DNA of 64,000 nucleotides from positions 1-64,000 of the forward strand of contig CANONN010000009.1 in NCBI GenBank assembly GCA_947567625.1. Direction: 5' to 3'. Position 1 is the stretch's first letter. Each line of letters begins with the position of its first letter. Position numbers and translations under genes: made by a program. Below, piece by piece: positions 33,047 to 42,775 of this stretch. Origin of the DNA: an uncultured Roseburia sp. (lineage in GTDB: Bacteria; Bacillota; Clostridia; Lachnospirales; Lachnospiraceae). Under the pieces are notes generated by a model, which had not been told where the DNA came from, made no database searches, and saw only the letters and a program-made list of their open reading frames with translations.

Positions 33047-34521
33047 AAGATTATATCAAAATCCATGAAAATGACAATGTGATCGTGGCGCTGCGGGATT
33101 TGCGCGCGGGCGAGCAATTAAACATCGGTTCCGTACTGACCGTGGCTCAGGAAATTCCGGCCGGGCATAAAATGGCCATCCGCGATATAGCGGCGGGGGA
33201 GGAGATTGTAAAATACGGTTTTCGCATCGGTACGGCGCAGGAGGAGATCAAAGCCGGCAGCTGGGTTCACACCCACAATATCAAAACAGCCCTGGGCGAT
33301 CTGTTGGAGTACACCTATGAACCGGCGGAAACGCAAGTTAAGCCGGCCAAGGAGGCGGCATTTCTTGGCTTTCGCCGCCCAAACGGCAAGGTGGGGGTGC
33401 GCAACGAAGTGTGGATTGTGCCGACCGTGGGCTGTGTCAATAATATTGCAACCGCTATGGCGAAAGCCGCAAACCGCATGGTGCACGGCACCGTGGAGGA
33501 GGTTGTCGCTTTTCCGCACCCTTATGGCTGTTCCCAGATGGGGGACGACCAGGAGCACACGAGGACGATTCTGGCAGATCTGATTCACCATCCCAACGCG
33601 GGCGGCGTGCTGGTACTGGGATTGGGCTGTGAGAACAGCAACATCGGCGAGCTGAAAAAATATATCGGCGACTACGACGGGAGAAGGGTAAAATTTCTGG
33701 TCTGCCAGGAGGTGGAGGACGAGATGGAAGCGGGGGCCGGGCTGTTAAAAGAACTGATCGACTACGCGGCGTCTTTCGAGCGGGAAAAAATCAGCGCCTC
33801 TAAGCTGATTATCGGCATGAAGTGCGGCGGCAGCGACGGCTTTTCCGGCATCACGGCCAATCCTCTGGTAGGCAGGTTTTCGGATATCCTGATCGCAAAC
33901 GGCGGCACGACGATTCTGACGGAGGTGCCGGAGATGTTCGGTGCGGAAACGCTTCTTATGAACCGCTGTGAAAACAGGGAATTATTTGAGCAGACGGTCC
34001 GCCTGATCAATGATTTTAAGCAATACTTTAAGGACAATCACCAGACGATCTACGAGAACCCCTCCCCGGGCAATAAAAAAGGCGGTATCTCCACGCTCGA
34101 GGATAAGTCGCTGGGCTGTACCCAAAAATCGGGGAGCGCACCGGTAAGAGGCGTGCTTTCTTACGGCGAACAGGTACAGACGCCGGGCTTAAATCTCTTA
34201 AGCGCACCCGGCAACGACCTGGTCGCCTCGACCGCACTGGCCGCCAGCGGCGCGCATATCGTACTGTTTACCACCGGGCGCGGCACGCCCTTTGCCTCCC
34301 CGGTGCCGACGGTAAAAATCGCAAGCAACAGTGCGCTCGCGACCAAAAAGAAAAATTGGATTGATTTTAACGCGGGAGTACTCACCGAAGACGCGGAGCT
34401 TGAGGAGATGGGGCAGAAGCTGTTCGACTATGTGATCGAAGTCGCCTCCGGCAGAAAGGTTTGCAGCGAGGAGGCAGGTTTTCACGATATGGCGATCTTT
34501 AAACAGGGGGTTACGCTGTAA
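33043..34521 (+). CDS. uxaA: Altronate dehydratase
   Basis: UxaA dehydrates D-altronate to 2-keto-3-deoxy-D-gluconate. The 492-residue enzyme has an N-terminal SAF domain (about 10-75) and the catalytic D-galactarate/altronate dehydratase domain with PHPYGCSQMGDDQEHTR, VLGLGCENSNI and MKCGGSDGFSGITANP. GAGG precedes the ATG, which overlaps the uxaB stop. The KDG kinase and aldolase needed next are not in the window. Confidence 0.96.
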   Translation: MKDYIKIHENDNVIVALRDLRAGEQLNIGSVLTVAQEIPAGHKMAIRDIAAGEEIVKYGFRIGTAQEEIKAGSWVHTHNIKTALGDLLEYTYEPAETQVKPAKEAAFLGFRRPNGKVGVRNEVWIVPTVGCVNNIATAMAKAANRMVHGTVEEVVAFPHPYGCSQMGDDQEHTRTILADLIHHPNAGGVLVLGLGCENSNIGELKKYIGDYDGRRVKFLVCQEVEDEMEAGAGLLKELIDYAASFEREKISASKLIIGMKCGGSDGFSGITANPLVGRFSDILIANGGTTILTEVPEMFGAETLLMNRCENRELFEQTVRLINDFKQYFKDNHQTIYENPSPGNKKGGISTLEDKSLGCTQKSGSAPVRGVLSYGEQVQTPGLNLLSAPGNDLVASTALAASGAHIVLFTTGRGTPFASPVPTVKIASNSALATKKKNWIDFNAGVLTEDAELEEMGQKLFDYVIEVASGRKVCSEEAGFHDMAIFKQGVTL

Positions 34522-34567
34522 TAACAGGGCAGAATCATATGGGCGGTTCTTTAATGAAGAATGATCT

Positions 34568-34596
34568 GGCGGCGATTGTAATTCGCCGCCTGTTTT
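34568..34596 (+). terminator. Terminator of the uxaBA operon
   Basis: GGCGGCGA-TTGTAAT-TCGCCGCC is a perfect 8-bp GC-rich stem followed by TGTTTT. Confidence 0.8.
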
Positions 34597-34693
34597 AGTA
34601 TAATAAGATCAGAGAGCAGATGAGATAAAAACACTTGTCGATCGCAGCAACAGAGAGAAACTGTCGCGCAAACGCTCCAGAATGGAGATTCGT

Positions 34694-35892
34694 ATGGCTA
34701 GGTATGACAGAACAGTTTTTTTCGATAAAATATGCAGGGCGAAGCGATTTGTTTGAAGGGCTATCGATCTGGCAGGAAGAGAAATACCGTAAGATTCAGG
34801 GGACATACCCTGTTATCAGTCTGTCATTTGCCAATATAAAAGAAAAAGATTATGAAACAACAAGGTTTAAAATTTGTCAGATCATAGCAGAATTGTATGC
34901 GGATTATGTTTTTGTACTGGAATGTAGTAATTTGGACGAGCGTGAACGAGATTTCGCCCAACGCGTATCAGCGTATATGAATGATGGGGATGCTACGCTT
35001 GCATTACATTACCTTTCAAAAAATCTATGCCGGTTTTACATTTGGAAAAAGGAAAGATATTTATAATCCCTGGTCTATCATCAATTTTCTGGATACGGGG
35101 AAACTGGGTACCTATTGGGCAAATACAAGCTCCAACAGCCTTGTCGGAAAGTTAATAAGGGAAGGAAATAAAAATGTCAAGCAGTCCTTTGAACAACTGT
35201 TAAAAGGGGAACGATTGACTGTGCCGATGGATGAACAGATTGTATACAGCCAGTTAGACCAGGATGAATATGCGATCTGGAGCCTGCTCCTGGCAAGCGG
35301 TTACTTAAAAGTAGCAGGCTATAGAGGTTATGAAGTAGATGAAAACCTGATTATACCGGAATATGATCTGGAGCTGACCAACCATGAGGTAAATTTGATG
35401 TTTCAAAATATGGTGCGCGTATGGTTTTCGGGAAATGTCTCCGATTACAATGACTTTATCAAAGCCCTGCTGCTCCATGATATAGATGCCATGAATGAGT
35501 ATATGAACCGCATCGCGCTCACAACATTTAGCTATTTTGACACAGGGACAGGGCCTGCCGGTACACAACCCGAACGTTTCTACCACGGATTTGTGTTGGG
35601 GCTTATGGTTGATCTTGCAGATCGTTATACGCTTACTTCCAATCGGGAGAGTGGATTTGGCAGGTATGACGTCATGCTGGAACCGCACGATAAGAAGAAG
35701 TATGCTTTTGTTTTGGAATTTAAAGTTTTTGACAAACAAAAAGAAAAAAATTTGGAAGAAACCGTTGCGGCAGCTCTGGCGCAGATTGAGGAAAAGAACT
35801 ATGCCGCCATATTGGAATACAAAGGAATTCCTGCATCGCGCATTAAGAAGTACGGTTTTGCATTTGAGGGCAAAAAGGTATTGATCGGTTAA
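34694..35892 (+). pseudogene. Deleted AAA-ATPase-like / PD-(D/E)XK nuclease (DUF1703) gene
   Basis: Two overlapping frames carry parts of one protein family. The first (to 35066) has GRSDLFEGLSIWQEEKYRKI and TYPVISLSFANIKEKDYETT, the region just after Walker A. The second (to 35892) resumes at GFTFGKRKDIYNPWSIINFL and ends with the nuclease-like GRYDVMLEPHDKKKYAFVLEFKV (D...ExK). The Walker A start and the central Walker B part (over 100 residues) are missing and the junction near 35030 shifts frame. GAATGGAG precedes ATG 34694, but that frame stops after 20 codons. Such genes are abundant, recombining accessory genes in Lachnospiraceae and Bacteroides. Confidence 0.75.
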
Positions 35893-35960
35893 TATTCCAA
35901 CCGTTACGCGTTCTTACGGGCTTTGCAGCGAGTGCAAAGTCCTGGGCTGTATAGTTACGA
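35888..35960 (-). repeat. Palindromic dispersed element, type 1 (copy C)
   Basis: Read on the minus strand it gives CAGCCCAGGA, hairpin CTTTGCA-CTCGC-TGCAAAG, then CGTAACGGTTGGAATA, matching the element at 9951-10013 closely. It abuts the stop codon of the decayed AAA-ATPase gene. Confidence 0.75.
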
Positions 35961-36050
35961 TCGCAGACAGCGGAATGAAAATATCCATGGAAAAATAGCG
36001 CCGCTGTGTGTATAATAGACATATGGTATCGCGCATGTAAGGAAGCGTTT

Positions 36051-36078
36051 TATCATGTTGCAAATATCATGTTGCAAA
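36051..36078 (+). repeat. Perfect 14-bp tandem duplication before the sugar isomerase gene
   Basis: TATCATGTTGCAAA occurs twice in direct succession (36051-36064, 36065-36078), in the leader 25 bases before the start codon. TATAAT at 36011-36016 may be the -10 box. Confidence 0.7.
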
Positions 36079-36102
36079 TAAACAGAAAGCGAGGATTTAT
36101 CT

Positions 36103-36948
36103 ATGCAGTTGGGAATACGTTTACACGATGTCAAGGAAGCGCCGATTGAGGAGCGCCTTAGAATCGCCAAGGAGCAGGGATTCGCCTGCGCCCATATGGC
36201 CGTCCCTATGGTGATGAAAGACATTTCCACGGCCACGGACGCCTTTACCCCGGGATTTGCCATGTACTTAAAAAATCTTTACGCCAAAAATCAGCTGGAC
36301 TGCGCGGTGTTGGGATGTTACCTGAATCTGGCCAATCCCAATCAGGCGCAGTTGAAAGCGACGGTGGAGCGTTACAAGGCGCATATCCGTTTTGCATCTC
36401 TTCTGGGAGCCGGCGTTGTAGGCACGGAGACCGGGGCGCCAAACGAGGATTATCATTTTGAGGAGGCGTGCCACACGAAGGAAGCGCTCGATTTATTTAT
36501 AAAAAATGTAAAGCCGGTGGTAGCGTATGCCGAAAAAATGGGCGTTATCCTTGCGATCGAACCGGTATACCGCCATATAGTATGTAACCCGAAGCGGGCA
36601 AGGGAAGTGTTAGACCGCATCGATTCGCCGAATCTTCAGATCATATTTGATCCGGTCAATATGCTGGAAATGTGCAACTATAAAGAGCGGGAGGAGATTT
36701 TTGCGGAGGCCATCGATCTGCTGGGCGACGATATCGCCATGGTACATATCAAGGACTTTGTGATAGAGGACGGCAAACTGATCTCCTGTGCTGCCGGTAC
36801 GGGCGAGATGGATTATACGCCGATCATCCGTTTTATCAAGCAGAGAAAACCGTTTATCCATGCGACGTTAGAGGATACCGTGCCCCAAAACGCGGTGGAA
36901 TCCAGAATGTTTATCCAGAAAATGTGGGACGAGATGCCTGTTGTATAA
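36103..36948 (+). CDS. Sugar phosphate isomerase/epimerase (AP endonuclease 2-type TIM barrel)
   Basis: The 281-residue protein has the xylose-isomerase-like TIM barrel pattern: MQLGIRLHDVKEAPIEERLRIAKEQGF, GAGVVGTETG, VILAIEPVYRHIVCNP, LQIIFDPVNMLEMCNY and AMVHIKDFVIEDGKL. The metal ligands of this fold (E in IEPV, D in FDPVN, H in HIKD and a late E) are present. Substrates in this family range from keto-sugars to inosose; none can be assigned. GAGGA precedes the ATG. Standing alone, 2 kb from the uronate cluster, it might serve sugar-acid metabolism. Confidence 0.85.
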   Translation: MQLGIRLHDVKEAPIEERLRIAKEQGFACAHMAVPMVMKDISTATDAFTPGFAMYLKNLYAKNQLDCAVLGCYLNLANPNQAQLKATVERYKAHIRFASLLGAGVVGTETGAPNEDYHFEEACHTKEALDLFIKNVKPVVAYAEKMGVILAIEPVYRHIVCNPKRAREVLDRIDSPNLQIIFDPVNMLEMCNYKEREEIFAEAIDLLGDDIAMVHIKDFVIEDGKLISCAAGTGEMDYTPIIRFIKQRKPFIHATLEDTVPQNAVESRMFIQKMWDEMPVV

Positions 36949-36969
36949 AAACGCAAAAGCCGCAGGCAC

Positions 36970-37019
36970 AAGCGGGTGCCGCTCAAGCATATCTATGGAT
37001 GATTGAGCGGCACCCGCTT
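36970..37019. terminator. Terminator-like hairpin with 17-bp perfect stem
   Basis: AAGCGGGTGCCGCTCAA (36970-36986) and its exact complement (37003-37019) flank a 16-base loop, 21 bases after the isomerase stop and before a convergent gene. No strong T-run follows. Confidence 0.7.
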
Positions 37020-37076
37020 ACGTTTCTAAATGACCAGGTCCTATCGAATTGAATTTAAGCCGCAGGCGCGGAGACT

Positions 37077-37895
37077 TTACTTTGCATCCAGAGGGCTGGA
37101 ACTTTGGGAAATACCAACGGAATAGTAACCCTGTTTCTGGTATTCCGGGGTATGAATATACAATGAAAGGCGTACTTTGTCTGTCAGCAGAGAATCTTTT
37201 ACTTTTTCTTCCATCCTGCTGTTATATAACACGGGCCACGTCTCAACATAGGCGTCCTTGAATTTATTCTTTTCCATTTCTTCCACGGATTCGATTTCAT
37301 GAATTTTCCATTCAACCGGATAGACATAATTTTCACCATAGAGCGCATACATTTCTTCGTAACAGTTTTGTGCGAGCGACAGGGCGGCGTCAGCATCCGG
37401 TGCTTTATATTCCATGCCGTAGAATGTGTCCTGTTCGGTCAGGAAATAGTACTCGATATCCCCGGAATCTATGTAAATCTTGCTGTCGCCCCAATCATTG
37501 GAAAATGCCAGTTCCCGTTTGGTCGCCTTTTGGACTTCATCGACGCTCATCCCGCTCAGAAAATGAAAGGACTGGTAGTCAAATGCAATCTCCTCAGGGG
37601 AAAGTTCCGTCACCGCTACGGCATTCTGCCAGACCATCTTTTCCCAAGGTTTTTCATCCCAGATCGATTCCGTTTCTTCTGTTGCATCCCCCAGCCCTTC
37701 GTTTGAATCTTCTCTTTCCGTCTCCTGCATTTGTTCCGACACCTGTTGGGGGGAGACGGTTTCCGATTCTGGCAGTACGGCATTTTGTGTCGTATCATCC
37801 GTATGATCAGCTACAGCGGGGGTGTTGCCGCACCCGCAAGAGAGGCATAAGCCACCAACTATCGCCAGCAATAATTGTTTATGGATTGTTTTCAT
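37077..37895 (-). CDS. Lipoprotein of unknown function
   Basis: The product of 272 residues starts MKTIHKQLLLAIVGGLCLSCGCG, a lipoprotein signal with the lipid cysteine at about residue 20. A Ser/Glu/Thr-rich linker (about 25-85) leads to a globular part with ELSPEEIAFDYQSFHFLSGMSVDEVQKATKRE and a tyrosine-rich C-terminus. GGAG lies six bases before ATG 37895; the frame extends to 37973 without support. I do not recognise a family. It is a single gene between a terminator and a repeat region. Confidence 0.75.
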   Translation of the reverse strand: MKTIHKQLLLAIVGGLCLSCGCGNTPAVADHTDDTTQNAVLPESETVSPQQVSEQMQETEREDSNEGLGDATEETESIWDEKPWEKMVWQNAVAVTELSPEEIAFDYQSFHFLSGMSVDEVQKATKRELAFSNDWGDSKIYIDSGDIEYYFLTEQDTFYGMEYKAPDADAALSLAQNCYEEMYALYGENYVYPVEWKIHEIESVEEMEKNKFKDAYVETWPVLYNSRMEEKVKDSLLTDKVRLSLYIHTPEYQKQGYYSVGISQSSSPLDAK

Positions 37896-38020
37896 AATTT
37901 TCTCCATTCCGAAACCGAAAAAATGGGGTTTCTGATTTTTAGAGTGCGTTATCGGGGATACAGGTACTTTCACATAAAATATTACCTGATATACTAATTA
38001 TATAGCGCGGTATCATGAGC

Positions 38021-38112
38021 GTCAATGACAATTCTATATAAAACAATGAAGTCAATGACAATTCTGTACAAAAACAATGAGTGTCAATGACAATTCTGTA
38101 TAAAATCAATGA
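38021..38112. repeat. Three tandem copies of a 30-32 bp AT-rich repeat
   Basis: GTCAATGACAATTCT(G/A)TA begins at 38021, 38051 and 38083; spacing is 30 and 32 bases with small insertions between copies. It lies downstream of rpmB and upstream of the lipoprotein gene. On the minus strand each copy contains an ATTGAC box, so it could be a multiplied -35 region, but -10 boxes at good spacing are not evident. Confidence 0.8.
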
Positions 38113-38150
38113 AAAATCCCCTGTCACGGATACCGCGGCAGGGGATTTTG
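38112..38150 (-). terminator. Rho-independent terminator of rpmB
   Basis: On the minus strand AAAATCCCCTG pairs with CAGGGGATTTT (11 bp) around 15 bases, followed by a T-run, 20 bases after the rpmB stop. Confidence 0.8.
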
Positions 38151-38169
38151 TAATCATTGTAATAATGAA

Positions 38170-38355
38170 CTAGGCACGCTCTACTTTGCCAGATTTTAAA
38201 CAGGAAGCACATACATACAATTTCTTAGGCGTTCCGTTTACTTTACAGCTTACACGTCTAATGTTTGATTTCCACATTCTGTTTGATTTTCTATTAGAAT
38301 GGCTCACATTGTTGCCAAAATGAGCGCCCTTTCCGCAAACTGCACACTTTGCCAT
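38170..38355 (-). CDS. rpmB: 50S ribosomal protein L28 (zinc-binding form)
   Basis: The 61-residue protein MAKCAVCGKGAHFGNNVSHS is L28. C4/C7 and the later CASC pair form the four-cysteine zinc site of the C+ paralogue. GGGAGGTG precedes the ATG. It is divergent from asp23/fakA, the usual arrangement in Firmicutes (rpmB-yloU-yloV-recG). Confidence 0.97.
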   Translation of the reverse strand: MAKCAVCGKGAHFGNNVSHSNRKSNRMWKSNIRRVSCKVNGTPKKLYVCASCLKSGKVERA

Positions 38356-38555
38356 CGCTTTACACCTCCCTGTAACTTTCTAAGCCCGCTTTATGTACAG
38401 GCTCACAACGTGTTCATTTTAGCAGATTCGATATGGGATTGCAAGCGGTTTTTAAAAAAAATGTAAAAAATCTAAAACAGGACTATGCATTTTTCAAAAA
38501 AACGGTTATAATATACAGAAATGTATGCAATAAGCTTTGAAAGGAGCATTTTGAT

Positions 38556-38915
38556 ATGAAAGGACATATGGAGACTCCACTGGGAAAAGTGATCATTGAT
38601 TCGGATGTCATCTCTACTTATGCCGGTTCCGTTGCCGTAGAATGTTTCGGTATCGTGGGTATGGCTGCTGTCAATATGAAGGACGGACTTGTCAAATTAT
38701 TAAAAAGAGATTATCTGAATCATGGAATAACCGTATCCATTGATGCAGACAATAAGATTACCATTGATTTTCATGTGATCGTCTCTTACGGCGTCAGCAT
38801 CGGAACGGTGACGGATAATCTGATCGAAACCGTTAAATATAAAGTAGAAGAGTTCACAGGTATGGAGCTGAAAAAATTAAACATTTATGTAGAAGGTGTA
38901 CGTGTGATTGATTAA
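38556..38915 (+). CDS. Asp23/Gls24 family protein (YloU-like)
   Basis: The 119-residue protein has the Asp23 core: GKVIIDSDVISTYAGSVAVECFGIVGMA and IDFHVIVSYGVSIGTVTDNLIETVKYKVEEFTGM, ending LNIYVEGVRV. These cytosolic proteins are linked to envelope stress and fatty acid kinase loci. AAGGAG precedes the ATG, and TATAAT is at 38507-38512. The stop lies 13 bases before the fakA start. Confidence 0.94.
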   Translation: MKGHMETPLGKVIIDSDVISTYAGSVAVECFGIVGMAAVNMKDGLVKLLKRDYLNHGITVSIDADNKITIDFHVIVSYGVSIGTVTDNLIETVKYKVEEFTGMELKKLNIYVEGVRVID

Positions 38916-38928
38916 GGAGGATTTTGAC

Positions 38929-40647
38929 GTGGAAATCACATCAATGAATGCGGAAGTCCTTGCAAAGGCTTTTTTAGCCGGCGCCAGGAATCTCGAAGCA
39001 AAAAAAGAATGGATTAACGAATTGAATGTATTCCCGGTTCCGGACGGCGATACCGGCACAAATATGTCAATGACCATTTTATCTGCGGCAAAAGAGGTCG
39101 AGGCGCTCGGTAAGACGGATATGAAGTCTTTGGCAAAGGCAATTTCATCGGGTTCCCTGCGCGGAGCCAGAGGTAATTCGGGTGTCATTTTATCTCAGCT
39201 GTTCCGTGGATTTTCAAAGGTCATCTCTGCCTATGATACCGTTGACGTACAGATTTTATCCGACGCGTTCCGCAAAGCAGTGGAGACCGCTTATAAGGCG
39301 GTTATGAAGCCGAAAGAGGGCACGATTTTGACTGTCGCCAAGGGGATGGCCATACGGGCGGCAGAGTTAGCGGACGAGACCGAGGATTTGATTTATTTTG
39401 GCGAGGAAGTCGTCAAAGAAGGCGATCTTGTGCTTGGCAGGACTCCTGATATGCTTCCCGTTTTAAAACAGGCAGGCGTGGTGGATTCCGGCGGGCAGGG
39501 CCTGATGCAGGTTGTAAAGGGAGCGCTCGATGCTTTAAAAGGCAAAGAGATTGACCACACGCCGCTCGCATCCTCTGTGGCCGGCACAACGGCGCAGGAG
39601 GGCGGCAGCTCTTATAATATAGAAGCGCAGGCCAGCCAGGAGATACACTTTGCTTACTGTACGCAGTTTTTGATTATGCTTGATAAGCCGATGACGGACG
39701 CCAGGGAGCAGGAATTAAAGGATTATCTGGAGACGATCGGTGATTCGATTGTGGTAGTGGCCGATGATGAGATTGTCAAGGTGCATGTACATACCAATGA
39801 CCCTGGTATGGCAATGCAGAGAGCTCTCACATACGGAAGCCTCACCACCATTATCATCGAAAATATGAAGCTGGAACGCGACGAAAAGATTTCTGCGCTC
39901 AAAGAAAAAGAGATGCAGGGGGCAGGTATTGTCGCCGATCTGCCAAAAGCGGAGGCCGCACCGGCAAGTGAACCGGCAGAGCCGTCCAAGGAGATGGGAT
40001 TTATCTCTGTCAGCATCGGTGAGGGAATCAACGAGATTTTTCGCGGGCTCGGCGTAGATTATATCATCGAGGGCGGCCAGACGATGAATCCGAGTACGGA
40101 GGATATGTTAAACGCGCTCGAGCATGTCAATGCAAAGACCGTATTTATCCTGCCGAACAACAAAAATGTGATTTTGGCGGCGAATCAGGCGGCTTCCCTG
40201 GCGGAAGACAAACAGATCATAGTGATTCCCACCAAGACGATACCACAGGGCATCACGGCGCTGATCAATTTTATTCCCGACAATTCCGTGGAGGACAACG
40301 AAGCCCGCATGAATGAAGAGATCGGCAATGTCAAGACCGGGCAGGTCACATATGCCGTGCGCGATACCGTGATTGACGACAAAGAAATCCGGCAGGATGA
40401 CTATATGGGAATCGGCGATAACGGCATCCTTTCAGTCGGCCGGGAGCTTAAGCCTACGGTGCTCGCCATGCTGCGTGAGCTGATCGACGAAGATTCCTCG
40501 ATCGTCAGCATCTATTTTGGCGAGGAAACCACCATGGAGGACGCGCAGGTGATCGCCGACGCCATCGTTGCCGAGTATCCTGACGTCGAGGTGGAGGTCA
40601 ACGACGGCGGACAGCCGATCTACTATTATGTCGTATCGGTAGAATAA
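38929..40647 (+). CDS. fakA: Fatty acid kinase catalytic subunit-like protein (DAK2 domain, YloV)
   Basis: FakA phosphorylates fatty acids presented by FakB for phospholipid synthesis. The protein (about 572 residues) has an N-terminal DAK2 domain with ELNVFPVPDGDTGTNMS and SGSLRGARGNSGVILSQ (nucleotide/Mg site), a middle domain and a DegV-like C-terminal FakA domain. I chose GTG 38929, eight bases after AAGGAGG, over TTG 38908. Located between asp23 and recG as in other Firmicutes; no fakB (DegV) gene is in the window. Confidence 0.93.
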   Translation: MEITSMNAEVLAKAFLAGARNLEAKKEWINELNVFPVPDGDTGTNMSMTILSAAKEVEALGKTDMKSLAKAISSGSLRGARGNSGVILSQLFRGFSKVISAYDTVDVQILSDAFRKAVETAYKAVMKPKEGTILTVAKGMAIRAAELADETEDLIYFGEEVVKEGDLVLGRTPDMLPVLKQAGVVDSGGQGLMQVVKGALDALKGKEIDHTPLASSVAGTTAQEGGSSYNIEAQASQEIHFAYCTQFLIMLDKPMTDAREQELKDYLETIGDSIVVVADDEIVKVHVHTNDPGMAMQRALTYGSLTTIIIENMKLERDEKISALKEKEMQGAGIVADLPKAEAAPASEPAEPSKEMGFISVSIGEGINEIFRGLGVDYIIEGGQTMNPSTEDMLNALEHVNAKTVFILPNNKNVILAANQAASLAEDKQIIVIPTKTIPQGITALINFIPDNSVEDNEARMNEEIGNVKTGQVTYAVRDTVIDDKEIRQDDYMGIGDNGILSVGRELKPTVLAMLRELIDEDSSIVSIYFGEETTMEDAQVIADAIVAEYPDVEVEVNDGGQPIYYYVVSVE

Positions 40648-40709
40648 AACATTCGCGTTGCGCTTGTTGTATTCTCCAAGCACATGCTCAATGTATGAAG
40701 GAATTATCT

Positions 40710-42770
40710 ATGATGGATCGCACTTCGCCGATTACCCAGGTAAAGGGAATCGGCGCTAAAACAGCAGGTTTATTTGAAAAATTGGGAGTATACACCGTAG
40801 GTGATATACTCCTTCATTATCCCAAGACATATATCCAATTCCCCGAGGCAAAGTATGTCGACGAGACGGCGGAGGGAGAGACGGCGGCGGTCATCGGCAG
40901 AATCACAAAAAGCCCCTCTGTGATGCGGGCGCGCAATATGCCGATCACGGTGACCACGATCGGCGCCGCAGAGCAGACGATAGAGCTGATCTGGTTTCGT
41001 ATGCCCTACATCAAGAACCAGCTGAACCCGGGGGAGACCTACATATTTTATGGAAAGATCGTCAATAAAAAGAATAAACTTACCATGGAGCAGCCGGCCA
41101 TATACACCAAAGAGCAGTACTCTGCGATGGAGCGCGTCTTTCTTCCGGTTTACGGACTGACGGGAGGGGTATCAAACAATCTGATCACCAAAACGATGCG
41201 GGCGGTGTTAAAGGAAGAGCATCTCTTCACCGAATATCTGCCGCCTGAGATTCGCGACCGTTATCAATTGTGCGAATACAATTACGCCGTCAAGCAGATA
41301 CATTTTCCCGACGACATGGATACGCTGATTACGGCGCGCAAACGCCTGGTGTTTGACGAATTTTTTCTGTTTATTCTGGACATGCAGTTTCATAAGGAGA
41401 AACGCGTCAAAGAGATCAATGAATTTTGCTTTTTGGAGGATGCGTTCACGGACGGGCTGATTGAAAAGCTGCCTTACGAGCTGACCGGAGCGCAGCTTAG
41501 GGCGCTCGCGGACATAAAGCGCGATATGCGCGGGGCATATGTGATGCAGCGTCTGATTCAGGGGGACGTCGGTTCCGGCAAGACGATCATCGCTTTTCTT
41601 GCCATGGCCGATACCGCGCACAACGGCTGCCAGTCCGCGATTATGGCGCCCACCGAAGTGCTGGCGCAGCAGCATTATCAGACGTTTCGCGCGCTCAGCG
41701 AACAATTTGGCTTAAAAGTACCGATTGTTTTGCTGACCGGCTCTATGACGGCCAAACAAAAGCGTATGTCCTACGAGGCGCTGCAGCTCTACCAAAATGC
41801 GATGGTCATTGGCACGCACGCGCTGATTCAGGAAAAGGCAATCTACGACAATCTTGCGCTCGTGATCACGGACGAACAGCACCGTTTCGGCGTGCGCCAG
41901 AGAGAAGTCTTTGCAGAGAAGGGTGCAAATCCCCACATCCTTGTCATGAGCGCCACGCCCATACCAAGGACGTTAGCAATCATATTGTACGGCGATCTGG
42001 ACATATCTGTGGTGGATGAGGTGCCCAAAAAGAGGCTTCCGGTCAAAAACTGTGTGGTAGATACCCGTTTTCGTCCGAAAGCCTATGAATTTATTGAACA
42101 TGAAATTGCAAACGGCCATCAGGCATATATCATCTGCCCCCTGGTGGAGGAGACGGAAAGCATCGAGGCGGAAAATGCCACCGACTATGTAAAAAAGCTG
42201 CGCTCGATCCTGCCGGAAGATATCACGCTTGGTATCCTGCACGGACAGATGAAACCGGAACAAAAAAACAGGGTGATGGAGAGCTTTTTAAAAAATGAGA
42301 TACAGGTGCTAGTGGCCACAACGGTAGTGGAGGTAGGCGTCAATGTGCCCAATGCGACGGTGATGATGATCGAGAACGCGGAGCGGTTTGGACTGGCACA
42401 ATTGCACCAGCTGCGCGGGCGCGTGGGCAGGGGAGACGCCCAGTCCTACTGTATTATGGTCAATGGTTCGCGCAGTAAGACCGCAGAGCGCCGTCTTGCC
42501 ATTCTCAACGAGTCCAACGACGGTTTTAAAATTGCAAACGAGGACTTAAAGCTGCGCGGGCCGGGTGATTTTTTTGGTATCCGTCAGTCCGGCGATCTGC
42601 AATTTGCGCTGGGCGATATCTATCAGGACGCTTATGTACTGCAAAAGGCTTCCGAATCCGTCAGCCGTCTGTTGGAGGAGGACCCCGATTTAGCGCAGGG
42701 GCGCCATCAAAACTTGAGATTGCATTTACACTCTTATCTTACAGATGGCAGGCATCAGATGAATTTATAA
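40710..42770 (+). CDS. recG: ATP-dependent DNA helicase RecG
   Basis: RecG remodels stalled replication forks. The product (about 686 residues) has the N-terminal wedge/OB domain (PITQVKGIGAKTAGLFEKLGV, RNMPITVTTIG), Walker A GDVGSGKT, the DEQH box ITDEQHRFGVRQR, motif III MSATPIPRTLAI, and the C-terminal helicase motifs VATTVVEVGVNVPNA and QLRGRVGRG. AAGGA lies seven bases before ATG 40710; the frame opens at 40695. A hairpin terminator follows. Confidence 0.96.
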   Translation: MMDRTSPITQVKGIGAKTAGLFEKLGVYTVGDILLHYPKTYIQFPEAKYVDETAEGETAAVIGRITKSPSVMRARNMPITVTTIGAAEQTIELIWFRMPYIKNQLNPGETYIFYGKIVNKKNKLTMEQPAIYTKEQYSAMERVFLPVYGLTGGVSNNLITKTMRAVLKEEHLFTEYLPPEIRDRYQLCEYNYAVKQIHFPDDMDTLITARKRLVFDEFFLFILDMQFHKEKRVKEINEFCFLEDAFTDGLIEKLPYELTGAQLRALADIKRDMRGAYVMQRLIQGDVGSGKTIIAFLAMADTAHNGCQSAIMAPTEVLAQQHYQTFRALSEQFGLKVPIVLLTGSMTAKQKRMSYEALQLYQNAMVIGTHALIQEKAIYDNLALVITDEQHRFGVRQREVFAEKGANPHILVMSATPIPRTLAIILYGDLDISVVDEVPKKRLPVKNCVVDTRFRPKAYEFIEHEIANGHQAYIICPLVEETESIEAENATDYVKKLRSILPEDITLGILHGQMKPEQKNRVMESFLKNEIQVLVATTVVEVGVNVPNATVMMIENAERFGLAQLHQLRGRVGRGDAQSYCIMVNGSRSKTAERRLAILNESNDGFKIANEDLKLRGPGDFFGIRQSGDLQFALGDIYQDAYVLQKASESVSRLLEEDPDLAQGRHQNLRLHLHSYLTDGRHQMNL

Positions 42771-42775
42771 AACCA

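Noticed and set aside
34981-35892. Intact nuclease gene
   Set aside because: The frame is open, but comparison with the family shows it to be the C-terminal half of a larger protein; the first 20 residues come from a junction.
38021-38112. CRISPR-like repeats
   Set aside because: Copies are adjacent without spacers and there are no cas genes.
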